From Bacillota bacterium (GTDB lineage: Bacteria > Bacillota > Clostridia > Christensenellales > CAG-138): DNA of 7,384 nucleotides. A program made the translations under genes and the position numbers. The DNA is taken from the NCBI GenBank assembly GCA_016288175.1, contig JAEEYN010000084.1, forward strand, positions 1 to 7,384, given 5' to 3'. Positions 1-6,452 of this stretch are shown here, piece after piece. Under the pieces are notes generated by a model, which made no database searches, was not told the origin of the DNA, and saw only the letters and a list, made by a program, of their open reading frames with translations. Each line of letters opens with the position of its first letter. Position 1 is the stretch's first letter.

Positions 1-1152
1 CCTGCCGAGCGGTTCGAACGCGATCCTCGGATCGACTGTAAAAGCGGAAAGGCCTTTGCCGAGAAGCTGCCGGATCAGAACAGCCCCGCCCGCCGTGAGA
101 AAAGGAAGAACGGTCCCGAGCACCGTGCAGGTCACTGTTTTTCCGATTCCGGGCTCGCCCTCGCGCTTCGCGCATACGGCGGAATGGATCCCTTCCATAA
201 GGACCGTGAGCGCGATAAGCGCTCCGAAGATGTTGAAAAGGCAGCTCAGAGCGGCAAACACGCCCGCCGCCAGGAACTTCTCTTTGCGGCAGCAGAAGAA
301 AGCAAGCAGCGCGAAGAGCAGGAAGTATGATGTACCTCCGAGAGGCTGCAGAAGCAGGATGACCGTCGGAGAAACGAGCATCAGCAGCACCGCGAATTTT
401 GCGGTCTTTTTATCGCTGTCCCTTAGGACGAGTTCATAAAGCACCGCGGCGCACGCGGCGACAGCAGCGGTATTGAGCGCGAATGCCGGAAGCAGATATC
501 CGCCGCACAGGAACTCGCGATAATTTCCGGGGATAATGAACGATAGCGCGCCGAGCTTTGAGACCGCCGCCGCAGGTTTCCCCGCGAGCAGTTCGCCCCT
601 CGGGAAAACAAAGAGCGTTTTGTATGAACCGATCAGCGTATCCCTTGCTCCGTGAACGATGTTGACGGTCGTATAGACGAGCAGTATGGCGATCAGCTGC
701 GCCGCGATCGCACCGAGCACGATCTTGACGATCGGATGCAGGCGCTTTCTGCTGCGCTCGCCGAGCGTTTCGCAGGGCGGCACCGGCTCCGAAGAAGAAT
801 AAAAGCGGAAAATCGACGGGATCGCACGCAGTATCAGCAGGCACAGGAAAACGACCGAAACGCCTGCGGCGATCAGTTCGGGAAGCGAAGTATGCTTTGA
901 ATACATTGCGAAAACGGCAAAGCCGCCCGCAAGCAGGATCGGGATCGAATAGATGGCCAAAGCGAGGTCCGGGTTGCGTTCGGGCTTGGGCTTCTCCGCG
1001 ATCTCCTCGGGTTCGGCCTCCGGCTGCTCATTTTCCCCATCCTCCGGTTCCGGCTCGATCGCTTCGCCTTCGTCGAAAGGAGCAGTTTCCTCCGCAAAAC
1101 CGGATTCGATCTCCTCCGCGGGATCATTCTGTTTTTTATTGCGCTTCTTCAT
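1..1152 (-). CDS. Polytopic membrane protein, GT-C/PIG-V-like glycosyltransferase candidate (N-terminal 384 codons, runs off the window)
   Basis: The frame is open from an ATG at 1152-1150 down to base 1 with no stop, so the C-terminus lies outside the window. The first ~60 residues form a cytosolic tail: a basic start (MKKRNKK), then a Glu/Pro-rich acidic stretch. About eight hydrophobic segments follow, near residues 63-84, 91-115, 141-166, 216-244, 252-271, 274-288, 292-320 and 338-362. A long loop lies between the third and fourth. The block at 252-322 (a Ser-Pro-Thr turn, a Leu-rich helix, a basic CCRKEKF loop, then LAAGVFAALSCLFNIFG) resembles the middle of PIG-V/Gpi18-like and other GT-C mannosyltransferases, which use lipid-linked sugars. 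The family's usual YSE after that turn is replaced by GGT, so the function is only a suggestion; an uncharacterised membrane protein is the safe name. No ribosome binding site precedes the ATG, and the promoter position implies a leaderless message. Codon use and length per helix look normal for a real gene. Confidence 0.85.
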   Translation of the reverse strand, partial: MKKRNKKQNDPAEEIESGFAEETAPFDEGEAIEPEPEDGENEQPEAEPEEIAEKPKPERNPDLALAIYSIPILLAGGFAVFAMYSKHTSLPELIAAGVSVVFLCLLILRAIPSIFRFYSSSEPVPPCETLGERSRKRLHPIVKIVLGAIAAQLIAILLVYTTVNIVHGARDTLIGSYKTLFVFPRGELLAGKPAAAVSKLGALSFIIPGNYREFLCGGYLLPAFALNTAAVAACAAVLYELVLRDSDKKTAKFAVLLMLVSPTVILLLQPLGGTSYFLLFALLAFFCCRKEKFLAAGVFAALSCLFNIFGALIALTVLMEGIHSAVCAKREGEPGIGKTVTCTVLGTVLPFLTAGGAVLIRQLLGKGLSAFTVDPRIAFEPLGR

Positions 1153-1158
1153 ACTGCG

Positions 1159-1187
1159 ATTATACCACAGCGCCGGACTTCTTTCAA
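1159..1187 (-). promoter_or_regulatory. SigA-type promoter of the left membrane-protein gene, predicted leaderless
   Basis: On the minus strand, TTGAAA (1187-1182) is followed after exactly 17 nt by TATAAT (1164-1159). A TG one base upstream of the -10 box makes it an extended -10. Only six bases separate the -10 box from the ATG at 1152, so the usual start point would fall on or next to the A of the start codon. There is no Shine-Dalgarno sequence and no room for one. It is divergent to the tRNA-Ser promoter. Confidence 0.8.
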
Positions 1188-1234
1188 CAAGCAAAGGCCG
1201 AACTACAATATATCATGTACATTCCAAAAAACGC

Positions 1235-1263
1235 TTGCATTTTCCCCGTCTTTGTTGTATTAT
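1235..1263 (+). promoter_or_regulatory. Promoter of the tRNA-Ser gene
   Basis: TTGCAT (1235-1240), a 17-nt spacer and TATTAT (1258-1263) lie 23 bp before the mature 5' end of the tRNA, the usual position for a short-leader tRNA transcript. An A-rich run (1225-1231) and an 8-bp palindrome ATGTACAT (1215-1222) sit just upstream. The A-run could act as an UP-like element; no role is visible for the palindrome. Confidence 0.7.
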
Positions 1264-1286
1264 AGCATTCGGCACGTAAGCGCCGT

Positions 1287-1378
1287 GGAGAGATGGCTGA
1301 GCTTGGTCTAAGGCGCACGACTGGAAATCGTGTATACGGGGAACCGTATCAAGGGTTCGAATCCCTTTCTCTCCGCCA
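1287..1378 (+). tRNA. tRNA-Ser, anticodon GGA
   Basis: A complete class II tRNA of 92 nt can be folded by eye. The acceptor stem is GGAGAGA (1287-1293) with TCTCTCC (1368-1374), followed by discriminator G1375 and an encoded CCA (1376-1378). The anticodon stem CACGA/TCGTG encloses the loop CTGGAAA with anticodon GGA at 1323-1325, which reads UCC and UCU serine codons. The long variable arm pairs TACGG with CCGTA, as expected for serine. The T arm is AAGGG-TTCGAAT-CCCTT. It has its own promoter and terminator, so it is a single-gene unit. Its last part is copied downstream (see the repeat region). Confidence 0.97.
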
Positions 1379-1414
1379 ATAAAAATGCCCACCTTTACGG
1401 TGGGTATTTTTATT
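1378..1414 (+). terminator. Terminator of tRNA-Ser
   Basis: A 16-bp stem (1378-1393 with 1399-1414, a single G-U pair) around a five-base loop begins right at the tRNA CCA. The core is GCCCACC/GGTGGGT, flanked by an A tract on the left and a T tract on the right, so it could also stop transcripts coming from the right. Confidence 0.9.
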
Positions 1415-1420
1415 GGTCAG

Positions 1421-1578
1421 ACTGATCAAAGGGATTCGAAGCCGCGTTAAGAAAACGCTCCGGTGGAGCGTTTTCAGCGGCCGGATTTTCGTCGCAGAGC
1501 GAGAAGACGGCGGTTTGAGCCGGCTTTGAGACTCGATGCGCGAAAAACGAATCCCTTTCTCTCACTGGTCGAAGGGAT
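1421..1578. repeat. tRNA-Ser-tail-derived repeat element
   Basis: This gene-free stretch has nested repeats. The 16 bases CGAATCCCTTTCTCTC of the tRNA 3' end (1358-1373) recur exactly, same strand, at 1548-1563. The 13-mer AAAGGGATTCGAA at 1428-1440 is the exact reverse complement of the tRNA T arm (1356-1368), so the segment 1428-1558 (131 bp) has 11-bp perfect terminal inverted repeats. The outermost bases form a near direct repeat, ACTGATCAAAGGGAT (1421-1435) against ACTGGTCGAAGGGAT (1564-1578), 13 of 15 identical. A strong hairpin lies inside. No ORF of note is present. It may be a MITE-like dispersed element or the scar of an element that once integrated at the tRNA; the sequence does not decide between them. 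Confidence 0.65.
1441..1481. repeat. Strong hairpin inside the tRNA-derived repeat, possible second terminator
   Basis: An 11-bp perfect stem, GAAAACGCTCC (1451-1461) with GGAGCGTTTTC (1465-1475), closes a three-base GGT loop. An outer GCCGC/GCGGC pair (1441-1445 with 1477-1481) extends it. The A tract and T tract on the two sides give it the form of a bidirectional terminator. It could back up the tRNA terminator, or be the structural core of a dispersed repeat. Confidence 0.7.
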
Positions 1579-1661
1579 CCTAAATTCGTCTCACAAGCCT
1601 CTCTGTTTCCGGTTCACGTAGATTTGCGTCCGCCTCTCCCCTCTCAAACTCCTCATCTATA

Positions 1662-1690
1662 TTGACAAACACAGCCTTTTTTTATATAAT
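1662..1690 (+). promoter_or_regulatory. Perfect-consensus SigA promoter of the fusion gene/yfcC operon
   Basis: TTGACA (1662-1667), a 17-nt spacer and TATAAT (1685-1690) match the housekeeping consensus at every position. The start point should be near 1697, giving a leader of about 64 nt. A modest CCGGG/CCCGG stem (1714-1718 with 1735-1739) lies in this leader, but no known riboswitch or T-box pattern is seen. Bases 1579-1661 hold nothing I can identify. Confidence 0.9.
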
Positions 1691-1760
1691 TTTTGTATTA
1701 ATTCAAAGCGTTTCCGGGTGATTCCGAACTGCTTCCCGGGGCCGTTCCTTGCGGGGGAAT

Positions 1761-3614
1761 ATGAACAAGACCATTCAAAGGATCATAATAGCTGTTTCCG
1801 TGCTTGCGGTTGCAGCGCTTTTTGCGTATTTTCTTAAAGATATCCTCGTACCTTATGTAAAATTTGAGGTCGCAAACGACCTGGACAGCGCAAAAGAACT
1901 GCTCATTTCAAAGGGTATCTTCGGTTTTCTGACCGTCATCCTCGTTGAAGCGCTGCAAATGGTCGTTATCTTTATTCCGGCGGAATTCATCCAGATCTCG
2001 AGCGGAATGAGTTACCCCTTCTATATCGCGCTGCTGCTCTGCGATCTCGGCGTCTGCCTCGGCGCAACGATCATTTTCGTGCTCGTCCGCGTTTTCCGTT
2101 TCAGCAGCAAGGCCTCCGAAATGGGTGAAGCGAAGATCAACCGCCTGACCGCGGGAAAAAAGAACGGACGCGGAACGGTTCTGATGATGTATCTGCTGTT
2201 TATCATGCCGATCATACCCTTCGGCGCGATATGTTATTACGGCAGCAGGCGCGATCTCGGCTACGGTAAATACATCCGCACCGTTGCGACGGGCGTTATC
2301 CCTTCCATCGTTACTTCCAACATTATGGGAGCCGCGACGAAGTATTTCATTGGCCATTCTCTGCCCATCTGGCTGCTTGTCCTGATAATCGTCCTGCTCG
2401 CCGCCGTCCTTTTCACCGTGCTGGCGATCTTCCTGAACAAAGTCTATTTCAAAGAAAACGAGGGTACGCCGGATTCGATCCTCAACGATCTGTTCTTCCG
2501 CTTTGTCCATTTCTTCCGCAAACGCAAGCAGAGGCTGCATATCGACGATTCGCTGATCCGCGACCTTCCCGCGCCGTACATAATGCTTCTGAACCATGAA
2601 TCATACTATGATTTTTATTACAGCCGCCAGCTTTTCAGCAGCATCAATCCGGCATACGTGATCAACAGGCACTATATGAGCCGCAAGATCGCCCGCAATT
2701 ACTGCGAGAAGGCGTGCTTCATTCCGAAACGGCTTTTCACTTCCGATTTCGTTACCCCGATGAAGATCATGCGAACGCTCAAGAAGGGCTACAGCATCGT
2801 TATCTTCCCGGAGGGCAGGCTTTCGATCACCGGACGCTCGTATCCGATCGTCGACCGCAGCTCGTCATTCTACCGCCGTCTCAAGGTCGACGTTGTTATC
2901 GCGAGCATCAACGGCGCATTCTTCGCAAATCCGAAATGGCGGAAGAAATTCTATAAATCCGATATCTATCTTCGTGCGGAACGCGTGATCAAGGCCGATG
3001 AGATCAAATCGATGACCGATGATGAGTTCAGAGAGCTTGTGGAAGGCTCGCTTTACCACGATGCGTCGCTCGAGGTCGTCAACAAGTATCCCCAGAAGGA
3101 CAAAGCCGAAGGGCTCGAGAAGGTGCTTTACCGCTGCGCTTTCTGCGGCGAGCTCTATACCACAAAGGGCGTCGGGAACGATTTCACATGCTCCGCCTGC
3201 GGCAAAACGCTGCATTTTGATGAGAATTACCGTTTCACTGAAGCGCCGCATACGATCGGCGAATACTATGACCGCATCATCGAGCTTGAGAAGAAAGAGC
3301 TTGATTCGCTCGATTTCAAGGTCGATGTCGATACCGTGATCTTCAGCGAGGAGGGCCGCTATCGCACGAAGGAGCAGGGCGTCTGCACGCTTACTGCCGA
3401 AGGTTTCGCGTATACGTCCCCCGCCAATTCCTTCAGCGTAGGTTTCGACCTGCTTCCCGCTCTGCCGTTCTCCTGCGGCGAGGAATTCGAAACCTATCAT
3501 GACGAACGTCTGTTCTATTTCTACCCCAAGGAAAACCGCATACAGGTCGCTCGCTGGGCGCTTATTGTCGATTTGATAAAGGAACTTTCAGATGAAAAAG
3601 AAGAACAAAGCTGA
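1761..3614 (+). CDS. VTT/DedA-like membrane domain fused to PlsC-type acyltransferase and zinc ribbon
   Basis: This 617-residue protein has four parts. (1) Residues 1-230 are membrane-embedded: a signal-anchor helix at 7-29, then a pattern like the VTT (TVP38/TMEM64/DedA) family, including IPAEFIQISSG near 72-82 and the MPIIPFGAICYYG loop near 149-161. VTT proteins move lipids across membranes. (2) Residues ~255-430 are a cytosolic lysophospholipid acyltransferase domain: NHESYYD gives the catalytic HX4D (His279, Asp284), CFIPKR near 319-324 fits block II, and FPEGR at 349-353 is block III. (3) A zinc ribbon has Cys459, Cys462, Cys477 and Cys480. (4) Residues ~520-610 look beta-rich, of unknown family. 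All catalytic residues are present, so an acyl-CoA- or acyl-ACP-dependent acyltransferase acting at the membrane is likely. I chose ATG 1761, preceded by a GGGGG Shine-Dalgarno-like run at a short spacing; an in-frame TTG at 1749 is an alternative. The gene overlaps the next by 23 bp. Confidence 0.9.
   Translation: MNKTIQRIIIAVSVLAVAALFAYFLKDILVPYVKFEVANDLDSAKELLISKGIFGFLTVILVEALQMVVIFIPAEFIQISSGMSYPFYIALLLCDLGVCLGATIIFVLVRVFRFSSKASEMGEAKINRLTAGKKNGRGTVLMMYLLFIMPIIPFGAICYYGSRRDLGYGKYIRTVATGVIPSIVTSNIMGAATKYFIGHSLPIWLLVLIIVLLAAVLFTVLAIFLNKVYFKENEGTPDSILNDLFFRFVHFFRKRKQRLHIDDSLIRDLPAPYIMLLNHESYYDFYYSRQLFSSINPAYVINRHYMSRKIARNYCEKACFIPKRLFTSDFVTPMKIMRTLKKGYSIVIFPEGRLSITGRSYPIVDRSSSFYRRLKVDVVIASINGAFFANPKWRKKFYKSDIYLRAERVIKADEIKSMTDDEFRELVEGSLYHDASLEVVNKYPQKDKAEGLEKVLYRCAFCGELYTTKGVGNDFTCSACGKTLHFDENYRFTEAPHTIGEYYDRIIELEKKELDSLDFKVDVDTVIFSEEGRYRTKEQGVCTLTAEGFAYTSPANSFSVGFDLLPALPFSCGEEFETYHDERLFYFYPKENRIQVARWALIVDLIKELSDEKEEQS
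3578..3584 (+). promoter_or_regulatory. Ribosome binding site of the YfcC gene, inside the upstream coding region
   Basis: AAAGGAA lies seven bases before the ATG at 3592, within the last codons of the fusion gene. It sets the start of the carrier gene and implies translational coupling, because ribosomes ending at 3614 finish just past this start. Confidence 0.75.
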
Positions 3615-5034
3615 AAACAGATCCCTTGTTGATCTTTCCGCAAAGACCTTTATACAGGTCACGGCACTGCTGCTCGCGCTTATGATCGCGGCGATCGTGC
3701 TGACCTATGTTATTCCCAAGGGCAGCTTCGGCACGAATGCGGACGGAACGACGAACTATCTTGAATACGAACTCATCGAAAACGCGTCCGGCATTCCGCT
3801 GCATAAGGGACTGCTTGCGCCGATTCTCGTTTTCTTCTCGGATAACGGGCTGACGCTGATCATGCTTTCGCTGTTCCTGCTTGTGATCTTCGCGGCATTC
3901 CAGGTCATGAACGACGTCGGCGGCATCCGCGTGCTTGTCGGCGCGGCTTCTGAAAGATTCCGCAAGCGGCGTATGCTTCTTCCCGCCGTCATCGCGTTCG
4001 TCTTCATGTGCTTCGGCGCATTCCTCGGCCAGTTCGAGGAGATGCTGACGATGCTTCCGATCGTGACCGCGCTCTGTGTGATGGTCGGTTTCGATTCCTT
4101 TACCGGCTTCCTTGTCAGCATCATCGCCTGCGGATTCGGTTTCGCGAGCGCGATCACAAACCCGTTTACCGTGCTTCTTGCTTCAAGCATCATCGGAGCG
4201 AACCCGATGGAGCATATCCTTTACAGGGTCGTCATCTTCATCGTGATGTATCTGCTCCTGCTCGGTTTCATTTATCTTTACATACACAGGATCAAAAAGG
4301 ATCCTTCAAAGAGCCTGACTCTCGCCCATGATAAGCGGCTGCGGGCAGCCGGCGAAGCGAAAGCGGACGGAGAGTTCTCCCCCGCCGACGCGCGGCGCAT
4401 ACGCCTTACCTACGCCGTGTTCCTGCTCGTCTGCCTCGCGCTGCTGATAACCTGCTCGACCGTCAGCTCACTGCGTGACTATACCGTTCCGGTCCTGATC
4501 GCCTATTTCCTGATCTTCGGGCCGATCGCGGGCGTCATCTGCTCCAAAAACGCAAGGAAGGTCTTCTTCTCCTTCCTGCGCGGCATCGTCGGAGCGCTGC
4601 CGACGATCGTATTCATTGCCCTTGCTTCATCGATCAAATACATCTTCGATGAAGGCGCGATCATGCCGACGATCGTTCATCAGATCAACGAGATCGTCGC
4701 CGGTCAGAATACTTTCATTATCGCGCTCGTGCTTTATGCGATCATCCTCGTTCTCGAATTCTTCATTTCCTCCTCCACCGCAAAAGCGATCCTTGTCATG
4801 GGTATGCTTGCCGTTGTCAATGTCGGCCTTTCAAAGCAGATGCTCGTTTTGATCTATACCTTTGCGGACGGCTATACGAACGTGCTTTTCCCGACTTCGC
4901 CCGTGCTGCTCATCGGGCTTTCGATGATCGAGGTGGACTACTTCAAATGGGTCAAAAAGAGCCTTCCGCTGTTTGCCGCGAACCTTGCGCTCGTCGTGCT
5001 GTTTATAATCCTCGGCATAGTCATCGGCTACTGA
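3592..5034 (+). CDS. YfcC/DcuC-family membrane transporter
   Basis: This is a full-length 480-residue carrier of about 11-13 membrane segments in two halves, joined by a charged cytosolic loop near residues 232-270. Family signatures in order: ITNPFTVLLA at 188-197, matching the TNPFTV motif of YfcC proteins; FFISSSTAKA at 390-399, the equivalent Ser-rich re-entrant motif in the second half; and FADGYTNVLFPTSP at 424-437 followed by DYFKWVKK, the C-terminal signature. The family belongs to the AbgT-like ion transporter superfamily (Pfam DcuC). Its members were named for C4-dicarboxylates, and relatives move basic amino acids, so the substrate here cannot be stated. The length is normal and the conserved motifs are intact. 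It is the second gene of an operon with the acyltransferase fusion, starting 23 bp inside it, and is followed by a strong terminator. Confidence 0.92.
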   Translation: MKKKNKAENRSLVDLSAKTFIQVTALLLALMIAAIVLTYVIPKGSFGTNADGTTNYLEYELIENASGIPLHKGLLAPILVFFSDNGLTLIMLSLFLLVIFAAFQVMNDVGGIRVLVGAASERFRKRRMLLPAVIAFVFMCFGAFLGQFEEMLTMLPIVTALCVMVGFDSFTGFLVSIIACGFGFASAITNPFTVLLASSIIGANPMEHILYRVVIFIVMYLLLLGFIYLYIHRIKKDPSKSLTLAHDKRLRAAGEAKADGEFSPADARRIRLTYAVFLLVCLALLITCSTVSSLRDYTVPVLIAYFLIFGPIAGVICSKNARKVFFSFLRGIVGALPTIVFIALASSIKYIFDEGAIMPTIVHQINEIVAGQNTFIIALVLYAIILVLEFFISSSTAKAILVMGMLAVVNVGLSKQMLVLIYTFADGYTNVLFPTSPVLLIGLSMIEVDYFKWVKKSLPLFAANLALVVLFIILGIVIGY

Positions 5035-5051
5035 TCCGCTCCGAAAACATG

Positions 5052-5087
5052 AAACACCGGTGAACGAACCTATTCACCGGTGTTTTT
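5052..5087 (+). terminator. Terminator of the fusion gene/yfcC operon, shared with the convergent gene
   Basis: A perfect 13-bp stem (5052-5064 with 5073-5085; core CACCGGTGAA/TTCACCGGTG) around an eight-base loop is followed by a T run on the plus strand. It begins 17 bp after the YfcC stop and lies 21 bp past the stop of the convergent metallopeptidase gene. It can serve both directions, though the minus-strand T tract is weaker. Confidence 0.9.
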
Positions 5088-5107
5088 CTTGTTGATTCCC
5101 TTTATGA

Positions 5108-6409
5108 TCAGGCGCCGAAGTATTCATGCGCGTAACGATAGAATTCCGCGGTGTCGATATTGTACTCCTCCGGAACATCGAACATGACCGTATCGAGCAT
5201 CTTTGCGACAAGCGCGTCGATCTCGCCGCTGCTCATGCCGGACGAAGCGTATTTATCGAGATACATCTTCGTAAGGTAATGATAGATCGGATAATAGACC
5301 TCCTGCGGCCTCTCATAATCGTTATTGGACCAGTCCGTGCGCTGTTCCTCGATCAGCTTCATAATGGCCGTCGCATAGTTGTTATTGCCGTTCTGCAGGT
5401 CCAGTTTATGCGCGAAATAGCTCAGGCTGTGGTTGATATAATCCGTAAGGGTGTAATCATCGCAGCAGTCGACGAGGATCAGGAACATATTGCTCTGCAG
5501 CTGATAGGCGATATCCCGCTCCTCATAATCGAACAGGCTGACGGTGAAGATCGAATTCAGCGCTTCTTCGGGAATGACGAAGCTATCGCTTGAAAGCTGG
5601 ATCAACAGCTGAAGCTCCGGATCATCGCGCCAAACCGTGCGCGCGGCATGGCCGAACTCATGCATAATGACCTGATACTCCCATGTTCCGGGCCGGTAAG
5701 TATAATCCTTCGGAACATAGATCGTGTTTTCGGAGTTCACATAGCAGCCGTATGCGTCGAGCGAAAGCGTATGCATCGCAAGCTCGAACTCATCGCATTC
5801 GACGATCTCGAGCGTCTGAATGTTGAAATCGAGCGGACGCATATCCGCATCCGGATATTTTTGCGCGATCGAATTCACGAAAGTTTTCAGAAGCTGCTTA
5901 TACTGCGGTCCGATCTTCGGATTTGCATCGATATGGGCGATGATCTCGTTTGCGCTGACCGAAGGATAGGAGAAAAACAGATCCAGATAGTCGGCGTCAT
6001 AGATCATCAGGCTTCTTGAATCCAGGAACTCACTGTCGGAATATGTGTCGATCTCCAGAGGTTCGCTGAGATCGGCAACAACAAAATCGAGTTCCGGCGC
6101 TTCGCCCGGGTTATAAACAACATCCGGATCCCCGGTGTATTCCGGATCTTCCCAATCCGGATCTTCCCAATCCGGATCATCCCAATCGGGATCGTCCGTT
6201 TGTTCGGGGGCGTTCCAATCCGGGTCATCCCAGTCGGGATCGTTCCAGTCCGGATCGTTCCAGTCCGGATCGTTGTAATCGCCCGGATCATTGTATGCGG
6301 TCGTATCGGATGAAGAACACGCGAAGGACGAGAACACGCCGGCAAGCAGCGCCGCGGCGAGGATCACTGCCATTATCCTGCTCCGAAGAGCACCGTTGGA
6401 TCTGTGCAT
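5108..6409 (-). CDS. Secreted HEXXH zinc metallopeptidase-like protein with DPDW-repeat stalk, probable lipoprotein
   Basis: The 433-residue product starts with a signal peptide (Arg10-Arg11, hydrophobic 12-30) ending at SSFA-Cys31. That Cys, followed by SSSD, looks like a lipidation site, but Ser at -3 and Phe at -2 make the lipobox non-standard; simple secretion is possible. Residues 41-96 are a low-complexity acidic stalk with seven DPDW copies. The folded part (from ~105) contains HEFGH at 250-254, the zinc-binding HEXXH motif with Glu251 as catalytic base. Glu281 or Glu282 in PEEALNS, about 27 residues on, is a good candidate for the third ligand, as in gluzincins. I cannot place it in a named peptidase family, and no substrate is evident. 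The start is firm: AAGGAG lies five bases before the ATG. It has its own promoter and appears to be monocistronic. Confidence 0.88.
   Translation of the reverse strand: MHRSNGALRSRIMAVILAAALLAGVFSSFACSSSDTTAYNDPGDYNDPDWNDPDWNDPDWDDPDWNAPEQTDDPDWDDPDWEDPDWEDPEYTGDPDVVYNPGEAPELDFVVADLSEPLEIDTYSDSEFLDSRSLMIYDADYLDLFFSYPSVSANEIIAHIDANPKIGPQYKQLLKTFVNSIAQKYPDADMRPLDFNIQTLEIVECDEFELAMHTLSLDAYGCYVNSENTIYVPKDYTYRPGTWEYQVIMHEFGHAARTVWRDDPELQLLIQLSSDSFVIPEEALNSIFTVSLFDYEERDIAYQLQSNMFLILVDCCDDYTLTDYINHSLSYFAHKLDLQNGNNNYATAIMKLIEEQRTDWSNNDYERPQEVYYPIYHYLTKMYLDKYASSGMSSGEIDALVAKMLDTVMFDVPEEYNIDTAEFYRYAHEYFGA
6122..6289 (-). repeat. 15-bp tandem repeat coding for DPDW units
   Basis: The stalk of the metallopeptidase-like gene is an in-frame array of 15-bp units coding Asp-Pro-Asp-Trp plus Asn, Asp or Glu, interrupted once by APEQTD. 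Some neighbouring units are identical at DNA level: CGTTCCAGTCCGGAT (plus-strand reading) at 6241-6255 and 6256-6270, and CTTCCCAATCCGGAT at 6148-6162 and 6163-6177. Degenerate units mark both ends. The array length is divisible by three, so unit gain or loss keeps the frame. Confidence 0.9.
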
Positions 6410-6452
6410 AAGAACTCCTTTTGAACAGCATGAATTGTATCTGCTGTCGTTA

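Noticed and set aside
434..1265. Several short open frames on both strands over the left gene
   Set aside because: They are shadows of the 384-codon frame, whose hydrophobic segments and uninterrupted length mark it as the real gene.
1540..1580. Truncated second tRNA gene
   Set aside because: Only the 16 bases of the tRNA tail match; no acceptor 5' strand, D arm or anticodon arm is found upstream, so it is a repeat rather than a tRNA gene.
1697..1760. Riboswitch in the leader of the fusion gene
   Set aside because: Only one modest CCGGG/CCCGG stem is visible in a 64-nt leader; no conserved riboswitch core or terminator-antiterminator pair.
1908..2597. Long minus-strand open frame (229 codons) opposite the fusion gene, and a similar one at 2865-3500
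   Set aside because: Both are antisense to a gene with clear domains, have charge-rich compositions typical of antisense frames, and show no ribosome binding site or family motif.
5126..6019. Plus-strand open frames opposite the metallopeptidase-like gene (5126-5593 and 5648-6019)
   Set aside because: They mirror the codon pattern of the real minus-strand gene, which has a signal peptide, HEXXH motif, ribosome binding site and promoter.
6122..6289. CRISPR-like short repeats
   Set aside because: The units are contiguous 15-mers without spacers and lie in frame in a coding region.
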